Positions 16,363 through 25,656 of a DNA stretch of 64,000 nt are shown one piece after another. Source of the DNA: BOG-908 sp963848205 (GTDB taxonomy: Bacteria; Pseudomonadota; Alphaproteobacteria; Acetobacterales; Acetobacteraceae); contig CAWKCV010000001.1 in assembly GCA_963848205.1 (NCBI GenBank), positions 304,992 to 368,991 on the forward strand, written 5' to 3'. The position numbers and the translations under genes were made by a program. Under the pieces are notes generated by a model. That model was not told where the DNA came from and ran no database searches. It was given only the letters and a program-made list of their open reading frames with translations. Positions within the stretch are counted from its first letter, which is position 1, and every line of letters begins with the position of its first letter.

Positions 16363-17487
16363 CTACACGCGCATCGGCATCAGCACATACAGCGCCGACT
16401 CGTCGGCCGCATCGCAGACGATGGTGGGCGCCGAGCCGTCGGCGAAACGGAACTCCACCTGGTCGGTGATCTGGTCGGTGATGTCGTTCAAGTACCGGGC
16501 CTGGAAGCCGATTTCGAGCGGGCCGGCACTATACTGTACACGATCGCCGTCCAGCTCTTCCACCGCGGTGCCCTGGTCGGGGCTCGCGGCAGAAAGGGTG
16601 AGCACGTCTTTCTGTAGAGCGAGCTTCACCGGACGTGAGCGCTCGCTGCTGATGGCGGCGACGCGGGCGACGGCGTCGGAGAAGTCGCGTTTGCCGACGC
16701 GCATGATCTTGTCGTTGTCGCGCGGGATGACGCGGTCGTATTCGGGGAAGGTGCCGTCGATCAGCTTGCTGGTAAGCGTGATGGTGCCGGCGGTGAACTG
16801 GATGCGCGTGTCGGACAGAGCCACCTCGATGCTGCCGCTTTCCTCGTCGATGAGCTTGCGCAGTTCGGCCACCGTCTTGCGCGGCACGATCACGCCGGGC
16901 ATCGAGCCGGCACCTTCCGGCAGATCTTCTTCGACGCGCGCCAGGCGATGGCCGTCGGTGGCCACCGCGCGCAGGCGACGATGGCCACCGCTATCGACGG
17001 CGTGCAGATAGATGCCGTTCAGGTAATACCTGGTCTCCTCGGTGCTGATGGCGAAACGGGTGCGGTCGATCAGGCCGCGCAGCACGAGCGAGGGTAGGTG
17101 GAAACGATGCGGGAGCTGGCCCGCGGTCATCGCCGGGAAATCCTCGACGGGCAAAACCAGCAGCGAGGTGGCGAACCGGCCGGCGCGGAGGGCGAGCTGC
17201 GCGTCGCCGCCGGGATGGTCGAGCTCGACCTCGGCGCCGTCGGGCAGTTTGCGCACGATGTCATACAGGGTGGCGGCAGGTGCGGTGGTCGCACCGTTGC
17301 GCGTGGTGGTGGCGGCCACTTCCTCGACGATGGCGATTTCCATGTCGGTTGCGGTGAAGCTCAGCCGCCCCTCGCGCACCGCGATCAGAACATTCGCCAG
17401 GATCGGAATGGTGTTGCGCTTTTCGGCCACGCTCTGGATGTGCGCCAGCGCCTTCATCAGCGTGGCGCGATCGGCCTTGAGCTTCAT
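16363..17487 (-). CDS. dnaN: DNA polymerase III subunit beta (sliding clamp)
   Basis: Ring-shaped processivity clamp of the replicase. At 374 residues it has normal length and three clamp domains. Marks are the start MKLKADRATLMKALAHIQSV, the central GTFPEYDRVIPRDN region, and the C-terminal YVLMPMRV typical of the clamp end. No dnaA or recF lies beside it, unlike the common dnaA-dnaN-recF order. Its upstream neighbour is a divergent oxidoreductase. Confidence 0.97.
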   Translation of the reverse strand: MKLKADRATLMKALAHIQSVAEKRNTIPILANVLIAVREGRLSFTATDMEIAIVEEVAATTTRNGATTAPAATLYDIVRKLPDGAEVELDHPGGDAQLALRAGRFATSLLVLPVEDFPAMTAGQLPHRFHLPSLVLRGLIDRTRFAISTEETRYYLNGIYLHAVDSGGHRRLRAVATDGHRLARVEEDLPEGAGSMPGVIVPRKTVAELRKLIDEESGSIEVALSDTRIQFTAGTITLTSKLIDGTFPEYDRVIPRDNDKIMRVGKRDFSDAVARVAAISSERSRPVKLALQKDVLTLSAASPDQGTAVEELDGDRVQYSAGPLEIGFQARYLNDITDQITDQVEFRFADGSAPTIVCDAADESALYVLMPMRV

Positions 17488-17654
17488 CGTCTAGATCCCC
17501 GGTGCCCACGCCAACGCCAGCGGGACTCTCAGCCTAGTCTAACTGTGCCGGCGAATCGCGCAAATCGTTCGAAGCCACGCCGCATTGTCGCCATAGGTGC
17601 GATGGACTATGCGGAATGCGCCTGTACGGGCGGCTGGTTGGGGTGTTTTCGCGT

Positions 17655-19739
17655 ATGGCTGAGGTTGCTCTGATCGGCGCGGGCTCGATCGCCCGTATCC
17701 ATGCGGACGCGCTGCGCTCGCTTGGCCACACCGTGAGCGCGGTCATCGACCCGAACGAAGCTGCGGCCGCCGCGCTGGCAGGCGAGGGTGTGGCGACCTA
17801 CCGCACGCTGGAAGCGGCGATTGCCGCCGGCGGATTCGACCGCGCGCACGTGCTCTCCCCCCCCGACCTGCATGCGCCGCTGGCCGAGACGCTGCTGCGC
17901 GCCGGCCGCGCGGCGTTCGTGGAAAAGCCGCTGGCGACCAGCGCGTCCGATTGCGACCGGCTGATCGAGATCGCCGCCGACCACCGGGCGCCGCTGGGCG
18001 TGAACCAGAATTTCGTGCACCACCCGGCCTTCGTGCGCGCCCGCGGGATCGTCGATAGCGGCCGTGTGGGCCGTGTGCGGTTCATCTCCTGCATCTATCA
18101 TGTGCCGCTCCGCCAGTTGGCCGCGCGCCAGTTCGGCCATTGGATGTTCCACGAGCCGGGCAACATCCTGCTCGAACAGGCGGTGCATCCGCTTTCGCAG
18201 ATCGTGGCGCTGGCTGGCTTGCCGACCGAAGTGCAGGCGATGGCCGGGCCGCCGATGGCGATCACCGATACATTGCCATTCGTCAAGGAAGTCACCGCCA
18301 CGTTGCGCTGCGCCGATATCGTGGCGCAGTTCCGCCAGTCGGTCGGCGAGCCGTTTCCGTTCTGGCAGCTCACCATCGCCTGCGAGGATGGCGTGGTGGT
18401 GGCCGACATGCTGGCCAACCGCGCTTTCAGCACCACGCGGACCGGCTTGCTCGAAGCGGTGGATGCTGCGGTGGCAGGTGTCGCGACGGGTGCGTCGCTG
18501 GCCGGGCGCGCGGCGATGAACCTGGTCGAATATGCCAGCAGCCAGGCGGGCCTGGGCAAACGGCGCGATGCGTTCTTCCTCAGCATGCAGGGCAGCATCG
18601 GCGCGTTCCACACGGCGGTGGACGAGGGGCGGCCGCCAGTGCTGGATGGCGCGTTCGGCGGCGGCCTCGTGCGGCTGTGCGAGACGATACGCGAACAATG
18701 CTTTCCAAAACCGTCGGAAGCGCCGGCCAAGCCGGCGGTGCATACGCAAGCGCGGCCGGATGTGGTGCTGCTCGGCGGCACCGGTTTCGTGGGCGCGCAT
18801 ACCACGCGCCTGTTGTCGAGCGACGGGCGGCAGGTGCGTGTGGTCGCACGCTCGATGCGCAACCTGTCCTCGCTGTTCGACAAGCCGAACATCGAGCTCG
18901 TCTCAGCCAGTATCGGCAATTCGGAAGCGGTCGCGGCTGCGATCCGCGACGTGCCGGTTGTGGTCAACCTCGCCCATGGCGGCGGCGGTGCGAATTATGC
19001 GGCCATCGAGCGGGCGATGGTGGGCGGCGCGGAGATCGTGGCGCACGCTTGCCTGGCCGCCGGCACGCGCCGGCTGCTGCATATCGGCTCCATCGCCTCG
19101 CTCTATCTGGGCGACAAGGATGCGGTGATCACCGGCGAGACTCCGCCCGATCCGCAGAGCGAGCGACGTGGCGACTATGCGCGCGCCAAGGCGGTCGCCG
19201 ACCGGCGCCTGCTCGCGATGCATGCCGAACAGGGATTGAGGCTGGTGCTGCTGCGCCCGGGCGTCGTCGTGGGCGAGTTCTCCTCGCCGTTCCATAGCGG
19301 GCTCGGGTTCTTCAACAACGAGCAGCATTGCATGGGCTGGAACGACGGCACCAACCCGCTCCCCTTCGTGCTCGCCGGCGACACCGCGGGCGCCATCCTG
19401 CTGGCCGGCGATGCGGCTGGCATCGACGGGCGCGCGTTCAACCTGGTGGGCGACGTTCGGCTGACCGCGCGCGAGTATATCGCAGCCTTGGCCGCGACTA
19501 TGGGGCGGCCGTTGCGGTTTCATCCGCAGTCGGCGCGTCAATTGTGGCTCGAAGACATGGGCAAGTTCGCGATCAAGCGGGTATCCGGCCGCGCGTCGGC
19601 CGCGCCTGAGCTGCGCGATTTCTTGTCGCGTGGGATGCTGAGCCGGTTCGATACGAGCGATGTGAAGCAGGCCCTTGGGTGGGCGCCGGTTTCGGATCGG
19701 GCGGTGTTCGAGGCGGAGGCAATTGCGGTACATGCGTAG
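17655..19739 (+). CDS. Gfo/Idh/MocA oxidoreductase fused to NAD-dependent epimerase/dehydratase
   Basis: A 694-residue fusion of two Rossmann enzymes. Residues 1-340 are a Gfo/Idh/MocA dehydrogenase (VALIGAGSIARIHADALRSLG; FVEKPLATSASDCDRLIEIA with the usual EKP). From about 375 an extended SDR follows, with GGTGFVGAHTTRLL and the catalytic YARAK after a Ser-containing stretch (LLHIGSIASLYLGD). The two could act on one nucleotide sugar in sequence; the substrate is unknown. The start is ATG 17655; a farther in-frame ATG at 17616 would add 13 residues. It is divergent from dnaN. Comparable fusions occur in polysaccharide clusters, but this one stands apart from the cluster at 31-39 kb. Confidence 0.85.
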   Translation: MAEVALIGAGSIARIHADALRSLGHTVSAVIDPNEAAAAALAGEGVATYRTLEAAIAAGGFDRAHVLSPPDLHAPLAETLLRAGRAAFVEKPLATSASDCDRLIEIAADHRAPLGVNQNFVHHPAFVRARGIVDSGRVGRVRFISCIYHVPLRQLAARQFGHWMFHEPGNILLEQAVHPLSQIVALAGLPTEVQAMAGPPMAITDTLPFVKEVTATLRCADIVAQFRQSVGEPFPFWQLTIACEDGVVVADMLANRAFSTTRTGLLEAVDAAVAGVATGASLAGRAAMNLVEYASSQAGLGKRRDAFFLSMQGSIGAFHTAVDEGRPPVLDGAFGGGLVRLCETIREQCFPKPSEAPAKPAVHTQARPDVVLLGGTGFVGAHTTRLLSSDGRQVRVVARSMRNLSSLFDKPNIELVSASIGNSEAVAAAIRDVPVVVNLAHGGGGANYAAIERAMVGGAEIVAHACLAAGTRRLLHIGSIASLYLGDKDAVITGETPPDPQSERRGDYARAKAVADRRLLAMHAEQGLRLVLLRPGVVVGEFSSPFHSGLGFFNNEQHCMGWNDGTNPLPFVLAGDTAGAILLAGDAAGIDGRAFNLVGDVRLTAREYIAALAATMGRPLRFHPQSARQLWLEDMGKFAIKRVSGRASAAPELRDFLSRGMLSRFDTSDVKQALGWAPVSDRAVFEAEAIAVHA

Positions 19740-19862
19740 GCAAGCAGTCCCTTAAAAAAAAGGACTAAAGAAAATCTCTGCTCCGCTGACGCGATGCTCA
19801 CGACGAGCACGCGACAGCTGAGCGAAAGTCTTTTGCTTCAGAAAAGAAGGCTTCTGCTTTCC
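19739..19862. repeat. Interspersed palindromic element, inverted pair
   Basis: The left half AGTCCCTTAAAAAAAAGGACT has a GTCC/GGAC stem. The right half GAAAGTCTTTTGCTTC then GAAAAGAAGGCTTCTG has a CTTC/GAAG stem. The centre GATGCTCACGACGAGCACGCG is itself symmetric. The C-terminal codons and stop of the Nramp-like gene (stop at 19838) lie within the right half. Confidence 0.8.
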
Positions 19863-21097
19863 AGGCCCATAATCACGACCGCGAATGCCATGGTCCCCGT
19901 GCAAACCCAACCAACGGTCGACAGCGTCCTCGGCAACGTAAATTCGCCCATGACATCCCGCCGTCCGCCCATCAGCATGATCATCGCCATGAGCGGCACG
20001 GCGACGACCCCATTGATGACTGCGGCATAGAACAGCGCCTTGATCGGATCGAGACCGACGAAATTGATGAGCGCGCCGACGATCGTGGAAATAGCGATGG
20101 TGATGTAGAAGCCGCGCGCCTGGCGGGGCTGGTAATCGAGGCCGGTGGGCCACCCCATCGCCTCGCCGAGCGCATACGCGCCAGAGCCGGCGAGCACCGG
20201 CACTGCGAGCAGGCCGATTCCGATGATGCCGGCGGCGAACAATGCGAAGGTGAACTCACCCGCGATCGGCCGCAGCGCTTCGGCGGCCTGCGCGGAAGTT
20301 TCGATGTTGGTGATGCCGTGCGCGTTGAGCGTGGCCGCGGTGCTGACGATGATGGCGAGCGAGATGACGTTGGAATAGGCCATGCCGATATAGGTATCGA
20401 ACCGGATACGGGCGAGCTGTGCCGGCGCTTCGCCGGGCGCGTCGAGCAATGCGTGCGCGGCGGTATCGATCCGTTCGTCTTCTGCTTCTTCCGAGGATTG
20501 CCAGAAGAAGCAGTAGGGCGTGATGGTGGTGCCGAGCACGGCGACGACAGTGACGACGTAATCCGACTGCAGCGACAGATGCGGTATGAACAGGCGGAAC
20601 GCCACGTGTGCCCATGGTACATGCACGACGAGGGCGACGACAACATAAGCGAGCAGCACGAAGCTCGTCCATTTCAGGATGGCGACGTAGCGGCTGTATT
20701 TCGTCATGACCTGCAGCCAGGTGCAGAAAATTGCGAACCCGGCGATGAAGATGCCGAGTGGCCCGCCGGTGACGAGCTTGAGTGCGGCGGCCATGGCACC
20801 GAGGTCGGCGCCGAGATTGATGATGTTGGCGATGAGCAGCAGCCCCACGATCGTGTAGAGCAGCCAGCGCGGGTAGTGCGCGCGTATGTTGCCGGCGATG
20901 CCGTGGCCGGTGACGCGGCCGATCCGCGCGCTGATTTCCTGAATGGCCGCCATCAGCGGAAAGCAGAACAGCATGACCCAGCAAAGCTGGTAGCCGAATT
21001 GCGCGCCGGCTTGGGAGTAGGTGGCGATGCCGCTCGGGTCGTCGTCCGAGGCGCCGGTGATGAGGCCGGGGCCTAAGCGGGAAAGGAGGTTCGGCAC
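19838..21097 (-). CDS. Nramp-related divalent metal ion transporter, possibly Mg-type
   Basis: A 419-residue inner-membrane transporter of the SLC11/Nramp fold with about 11 helices. The TM1 motif is SDDDPSG (residues 18-23), not DPGN. In TM6 (GTTITPYCFFWQSSEE, about 190-204) the metal-binding Met-Pro-His of true Nramps is Thr193-Pro194-Tyr195. Loss of the soft Met ligand argues against selective Mn/Fe uptake and recalls the Nramp-related magnesium transporters. That is inference from family knowledge. The C-terminal SRSLLF and the stop lie within a palindromic repeat. Confidence 0.85.
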   Translation of the reverse strand: MPNLLSRLGPGLITGASDDDPSGIATYSQAGAQFGYQLCWVMLFCFPLMAAIQEISARIGRVTGHGIAGNIRAHYPRWLLYTIVGLLLIANIINLGADLGAMAAALKLVTGGPLGIFIAGFAIFCTWLQVMTKYSRYVAILKWTSFVLLAYVVVALVVHVPWAHVAFRLFIPHLSLQSDYVVTVVAVLGTTITPYCFFWQSSEEAEDERIDTAAHALLDAPGEAPAQLARIRFDTYIGMAYSNVISLAIIVSTAATLNAHGITNIETSAQAAEALRPIAGEFTFALFAAGIIGIGLLAVPVLAGSGAYALGEAMGWPTGLDYQPRQARGFYITIAISTIVGALINFVGLDPIKALFYAAVINGVVAVPLMAMIMLMGGRRDVMGEFTLPRTLSTVGWVCTGTMAFAVVIMGLESRSLLF

Positions 21098-21100
21098 AAG

Positions 21101-21232
21101 CGGAAGAAAGAACTACTTTCTGGAAAAAAAGTAGCAAAAAACGTCTACTCCGCTGTCGCGTGCTCGTCGTGAGCATCGCGACAGCGGACCAAAGGTTTTT
21201 TCGTCCTTTTCAAAAAAGAACGGCTTCCTTTA
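21101..21232. repeat. Interspersed palindromic element, inverted pair
   Basis: The left stem is CTACTTT...AAAGTAG, with both arms changed from the usual GGTTC/GAACC. The centre CTCCGCTGTCGCGTGCTC pairs with GAGCATCGCGACAGCGGA. The right half contains GGTTTTTTCGTCC and AAGAACGGCTTCC. It separates the Nramp-like gene from trxA. Confidence 0.85.
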
Positions 21233-21559
21233 CGCCACCGCGGAAGCCACCCAAGCCTTCAACTGGCTTTTCGGCAACGCACCGACCTTCGTCTCCGCCG
21301 GCTTGCCGTCCTTGAACATGATCAAAGTCGGTATCCCACGCACGCCATACGTATTCGGCGTCTGCGGATTCTCATCGATATTGACCTTCACCACACGCAC
21401 CCGGCCGGCATACTCGGCGCCGATCTCTTCAAGCGCGGGCGCGATCATCTTGCAGGGACCGCACCATTCCGCCCAAAAATCGACCAGCACAGGGCCATCG
21501 GCCTTCAGCACCTGGGCTTCGAAATCGTTGTCGGTCGCGGCGACGGTATTGGCGCTCAT
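21230..21559 (-). CDS. trxA: Thioredoxin
   Basis: Cytoplasmic disulfide reductase of 109 residues. It carries the active site WCGPC (Trp32, Cys33, Cys36) in VDFWAEWCGPCKMIAPALEE and the cis-Pro loop GIPTLIMFKDGKPAE. GAGACGAG lies upstream of ATG 21559. It sits immediately downstream of addA on the same strand, the order addA-trxA seen in many alphaproteobacteria. Confidence 0.96.
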   Translation of the reverse strand: MSANTVAATDNDFEAQVLKADGPVLVDFWAEWCGPCKMIAPALEEIGAEYAGRVRVVKVNIDENPQTPNTYGVRGIPTLIMFKDGKPAETKVGALPKSQLKAWVASAVA

Positions 21560-21613
21560 GGTCTCGTCTCCTGGTTTACTGGTCCACTCAGGTGGCGCGC
21601 GCGTGCCTTTGTA

Positions 21614-24600
21614 TCAAGCGGCCTCGGCCTGGGGGGCATGCGCGTCCAGCAATGCTGGTGGGAGCGGCATGAGGGCCGGCCCGTCCGTCCAGATCAGCAG
21701 ACAGATGACTGGGCGGGCAGGATACATTGCAGAGAGGATCGCGCGGTAGGCGGCCATCTGGCGCAGATAGCGCACCGGCACATCGGCCGGATCGGCGGGC
21801 GGGTCGCGGTTGGTCTTGTAGTCGGCCAGCAGGATACGGTCGGGCAGGATGGCCAGACGGTCCACCTGGCCGGTGACGACGCGTTGGCCGACCACGCCGG
21901 TGATCGGCTGTTCGGCGCGGCTGCCGGGGCCGAACAGCCCGGCCAGTTGCGGATGCGCGAGCACGGCCAACGCCTCGGCGGCCGCCTGCTCCGGCTCGTC
22001 GAGCCGATGGGCGGGATTGCGCGCGTAGGCGTTTGCTGCCTCCGCGCGTGCGGCTTCGGGCAAGTCCGGCAGATGCTGCAGCAGCGTGTGGATCGCCAGC
22101 CCACGCCCAAAACGCCCGCGTTGACCGGCCGCGGCCAAGGGCGAGCGGGCCGGCGGCACCGGTCCGAGATCGATGCCTTCCGGACGGCTCGGCGCCAGCG
22201 GACTGGGCAGCGCCGGCTCGGGCGCCAGCGCCTCCGGCCGCCAATCCGGCGCGCAGCCAGCCCAGTCAGGCACTGTTTCCGTCGCCTCCACAGGTCGCGC
22301 CGGCACTGGTTCGGCCGGCGCGGTCTGCGCCGTTTCGAGCTGCAGCATCTCGCCCGCCCATGCATCCATTGGTGCCGCTTTCGCCCCGATCGCCTGCATC
22401 GCCGTCGTGGCAAGCTCATGCCAGCAGCCCGGTTGCGCAGTGTGCGTCGCCCAGCCGCAGATCAGCAGCTCGTCGCGCGCGCGCGTCAGGGCGACGTAGA
22501 GCAGACGGTTATATTCGCGCAACGCGGCGGCACGCTTCTGCGCGCGTATGTCGGCCACCGCCCGGCAGCGCCAATCGGCATGCGGCTGCCACAACGGCAG
22601 CTCCTGACCCGACCCCGGGTCAGTGACCCAGACCAGGCCACGCTCTTCCGGCGGCAGGCTCGACGAGTCCGGCAGGATGACGAGTTTGGCCTCCAATCCC
22701 TTGGCGCCATGCACCGTCATCACCCGCACTGCATCGCCGGCCGCATCGGCTTCGCGCTTCACCTCGGCCGCCGAGAGCGTGAGCCAGTGCAGAAAGCCTT
22801 GCAGCGAGGGTGGATGGCTGGCGGCGTGCAGCAAGGCGGCGGCCAGCAGCTCGTCCACCGGCTCGGCCGCCTGCGGTCCCAGCCGTGCAAACAGTCGGGC
22901 ACGGCCGCCGAGCGGGCCCAGCGCTTCGCTCAGCAGCGCGTATGGCTGCGCGTAATCCACGCGTGCGAGCAGGGTGGCAAAGAACCGGTCGGCGGCCTGC
23001 CATTCCGCCCGCTCTGCGGCACGTTGGCGCAGCGCCTCCCACAGCGTGCCTTCCCGCGTGGCGGCGAGGTCCATCAGGCTCTCGTCCGAAAGGTTGCCGA
23101 GCGGGCTGGTCAGGAATTCGGCGAAGGAAAGGTCGTCCTGCGGCAAAAGCAGCGCGCCGCAGAGTGAGAGCAAGTCCTGCACCGCGGGCTGGTCTGTCAG
23201 CACCATGCGGTCGAGCCCCGCAACCGGAACGTCGGCCGCCTTGAGTGCCCGGACCAACGCGCGGTCGAACTCGCCGCGGCGGCGCACCAGCACCAATATG
23301 TCGCCCGCGTGGCGGCCGGACGCGACCTGGGCCGCGATCCAGCGGGCAAGTTCGCCCACCAGGGTTTGCGGCGCCGAGCTTTGCGCCTGGTTGCGCTCCG
23401 GGATTGTCCAAGGTGTGTGCGCGACCGGCTCGGGCCGCGGCGTCAATGGCCAGAGTGTCACCCGCCCCGCCTGGCCGGTCCGATACGCGATGTGGCGCAG
23501 CGCTGTGCCGGGCTCGAGCACGCCGCCCATCTCGCCGGTGGAAGCGGCCACGGCATCGACGAGCGCCAGCACCGGCGCGGTGGACCGGAACGACACGTCC
23601 AGCACCGTCGGGCGCCAGTCCAGGCCGGCTTCGGTGACGCGCTTTGCGTAGATGTCGCGCCAACGGTCGAACTCCTCCGGATCGGCGCCCTGGAATGAGT
23701 AGATGGACTGCTTGCGGTCGCCGACGGCGAACATGGAGCGTGCGAGGCGGGACGGTTCGCGGGCGCCCTCGCCGGTGAAGAAGTCGCCGGTCAGCCGGTC
23801 GGCAATCTCCCACTGCACGCCGGCGGTGTCCTGCACTTCGTCCAGCAGCAAATGGTCGAGCCCGCCATCGAGTTTGAACAGCACCCATTCGGCGCCTGGA
23901 TTTTCGAGCAGGCTGCGCGTACAGGCCGATCAGATCGTCGTAGTCGACCAGGGCCCGCCGCTCTTTGGCCGTGGCGTAAAGCCCGAGGATGGGTGCGGCC
24001 AGACGCAGCAAGGCGGCCGAGGCTTCGGCCACACGCCAGGCGCGCTGCTCGTCCTGCACCGCGTCGATGCGGGCCTGCTCCGCCTCGCAGGCGGGGATGA
24101 TGTCCGGGTAGATGGCCGAGAGTTTTTCGTTGGCGAACACCGTCAGGCCGCGTGGCTTGCCTTCCGTCGTCTGGAATTCACCGACCCACTCCTGCCAATG
24201 TTCAAGCCGCAGCTCGCCGGGCAGGTCCAGCCAGGCCAGAATGCGCTGCGCCTTGGTCTTCACGCCCGGGCTGCCGTGCCGCGCGGAAAGCTGGATCTGC
24301 GCCCGGAGCGGCTCCTCGTCCGGCCAGGCGACGGAGGCGGCCAGGAGGGCTGCCTCACTGCGATGGGTGACGCCGGCGGCACGGCGCATCGCGCCCAGCA
24401 AGGCCTCCGGCGCCAGGCGCAACACTGGCTCCAGGCGGTGACGCTGCTTTTCGAGTGCGGCTATGAGGCCGGCAAACCCGTCCGCGCTGACCAGGCCAGC
24501 CAAGGTTGCAAGCGCTTCGGTGTCCGCCAGCGGCAGGGCGGTCTCGCGCGCGCGTTCCAGTTCCGCGCGCGCCTCAGCCGGCTCGACGAGCTGGAAATGC

Positions 24601-25076
24601 GGAGAGATGGCGGCTTCCAGTGGAAAACGCCGCAGAAGCGACTGGCAGAAAGCGTGGATGGTGCCGATCCGCATGCCGCCCGGCAGATCCAGCACGCGCG
24701 CGAACAGGGCCCGTGCCGCCTGCCTGTTGGCGGCATTGCGCGCCACTTCCAGCTCGGCCAGCTTTTCGTCCAGCCGCTCGTCGGGCATTGCCACCCAGTC
24801 GCCCAGGCGCGCCTGCAGTCGGATCGCCATTTCCGCAGCGGCTGCCTTTGTATAGGTGAGGCAGAGGATGCGTGCGGGGTCTGCGCCCGCGAGCATGAGG
24901 CGCAGTAGCCGGTCGATCAGCAGCTTCGTTTTGCCGGTGCCGGCATGGGCCGAGACGAACGCGGAGGCGAACGGGTCGGAGGCGGCGTGCTGGGCCGCGC
25001 CCGCAAGGAAGGCGGGGGACACGGCGGCAGACGACACTGCGACAGACGACAGGGCGGCGGGCGGAACGGCGTTCAT
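21614..25076 (-). pseudogene. addA: Double-strand break repair helicase-nuclease AddA, interrupted by an apparent frameshift
   Basis: AddA partners AddB to process double-strand breaks for recombination. The 5' part (from ATG 25076) has AHAGTGKTKLLIDRLLRL (P-loop 43-50), LCLTYTKAAAAEMAIRL and IGTIHAFCQSLLRRFPLEA, and reads to VDYDDLIGLY. At about 23918 the frame shifts by one base. Homology resumes in another frame with LLENPGAEWVLFKLDGG, then LLLDEVQDTAGVQWE and the C-terminal nuclease motif LLADYKTNRDPP. Together about 1150 residues, normal length. One surplus G (or two lost bases) explains it; a sequencing or assembly error is as likely as a real mutation. Neither part alone would work. 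addB, usually next to addA, is absent here. Confidence 0.85.
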
Positions 25077-25112
25077 CGTCCGCGCAGGCGAGCGGAGCCG
25101 GGGGGCGGCGTG

Positions 25113-25439
25113 CTAGCGCGCGCCGCGGGCGATCCGGCTGGCAATATATTGGGCGTTGGTCACACCCTCATAGCTCATTGAAAACGGCCGGCCTTTGGTG
25201 CTTTCCGGCGCCGCGACGGGTTTCTCGGCCGGCTTGGCGCGCTTGCGAACGGTGGCCGCCTTGGCCGCGCGGGCAGCTTGGACGAGCGTCGCATCGGCAG
25301 CGCGATCGGTCGCATCGTTGTCGCGGGCGGTCCAGGAACGCACGTCCTGTTTGAGCTGGGCGGCGAAGCGGTCGGTGTTCGTCTCGTCGGACGACGCAGC
25401 AGAGGGTGACGAAAGGGTGGAAGCTGTCTCGTCTGTCAT
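25113..25439 (-). CDS. Hypothetical Ala/Thr-rich protein
   Basis: A 108-residue polar protein starting MTDETASTLSSPSAASS, with AAGG 8 nt upstream of ATG 25439. It has a charged middle (DRFAAQLKQDVRSWTARDND), a Lys/Ala-rich segment and a C-terminal YEGVTNAQYIASRIARGAR. No membrane helix or known motif is seen. The gene lies 36 bp upstream of addA, where addB would usually be. Unrecognised. Confidence 0.5.
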   Translation of the reverse strand: MTDETASTLSSPSAASSDETNTDRFAAQLKQDVRSWTARDNDATDRAADATLVQAARAAKAATVRKRAKPAEKPVAAPESTKGRPFSMSYEGVTNAQYIASRIARGAR

Positions 25440-25632
25440 TCGTGGCACCTTTTACAGTTTGTTCGATGAGGTCCGCAGCGCCTGCATTCGACAATCGCTG
25501 GACAGGGCGGCTCGCTCGAAAGCGGCAAGGAAGGCCGCGGAGCAACAAGCAACTTACGCTGCAACCGCATAAAGTGAAAGCCTGGCTTAGCCGCGCGTTG
25601 CGTGCGTCACCCAAAAAGTGTTGTCAGTTCGA

Positions 25633-25649
25633 CTTTAGTTTTGCTAAAG
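25633..25649. promoter_or_regulatory. Palindrome CTTTAG-N5-CTAAAG before cysD, possible operator
   Basis: A perfect 6+6 inverted repeat ending 7 bp before the HTH-cysD start codon. A TTGTCA at 25621-25626 could be a -35 box with the palindrome at -10. Operators of Cro/CI-type proteins have this form, and the gene begins with such an HTH. Autoregulation is an inference. Confidence 0.45.
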
Positions 25650-25656
25650 ATTGGTT

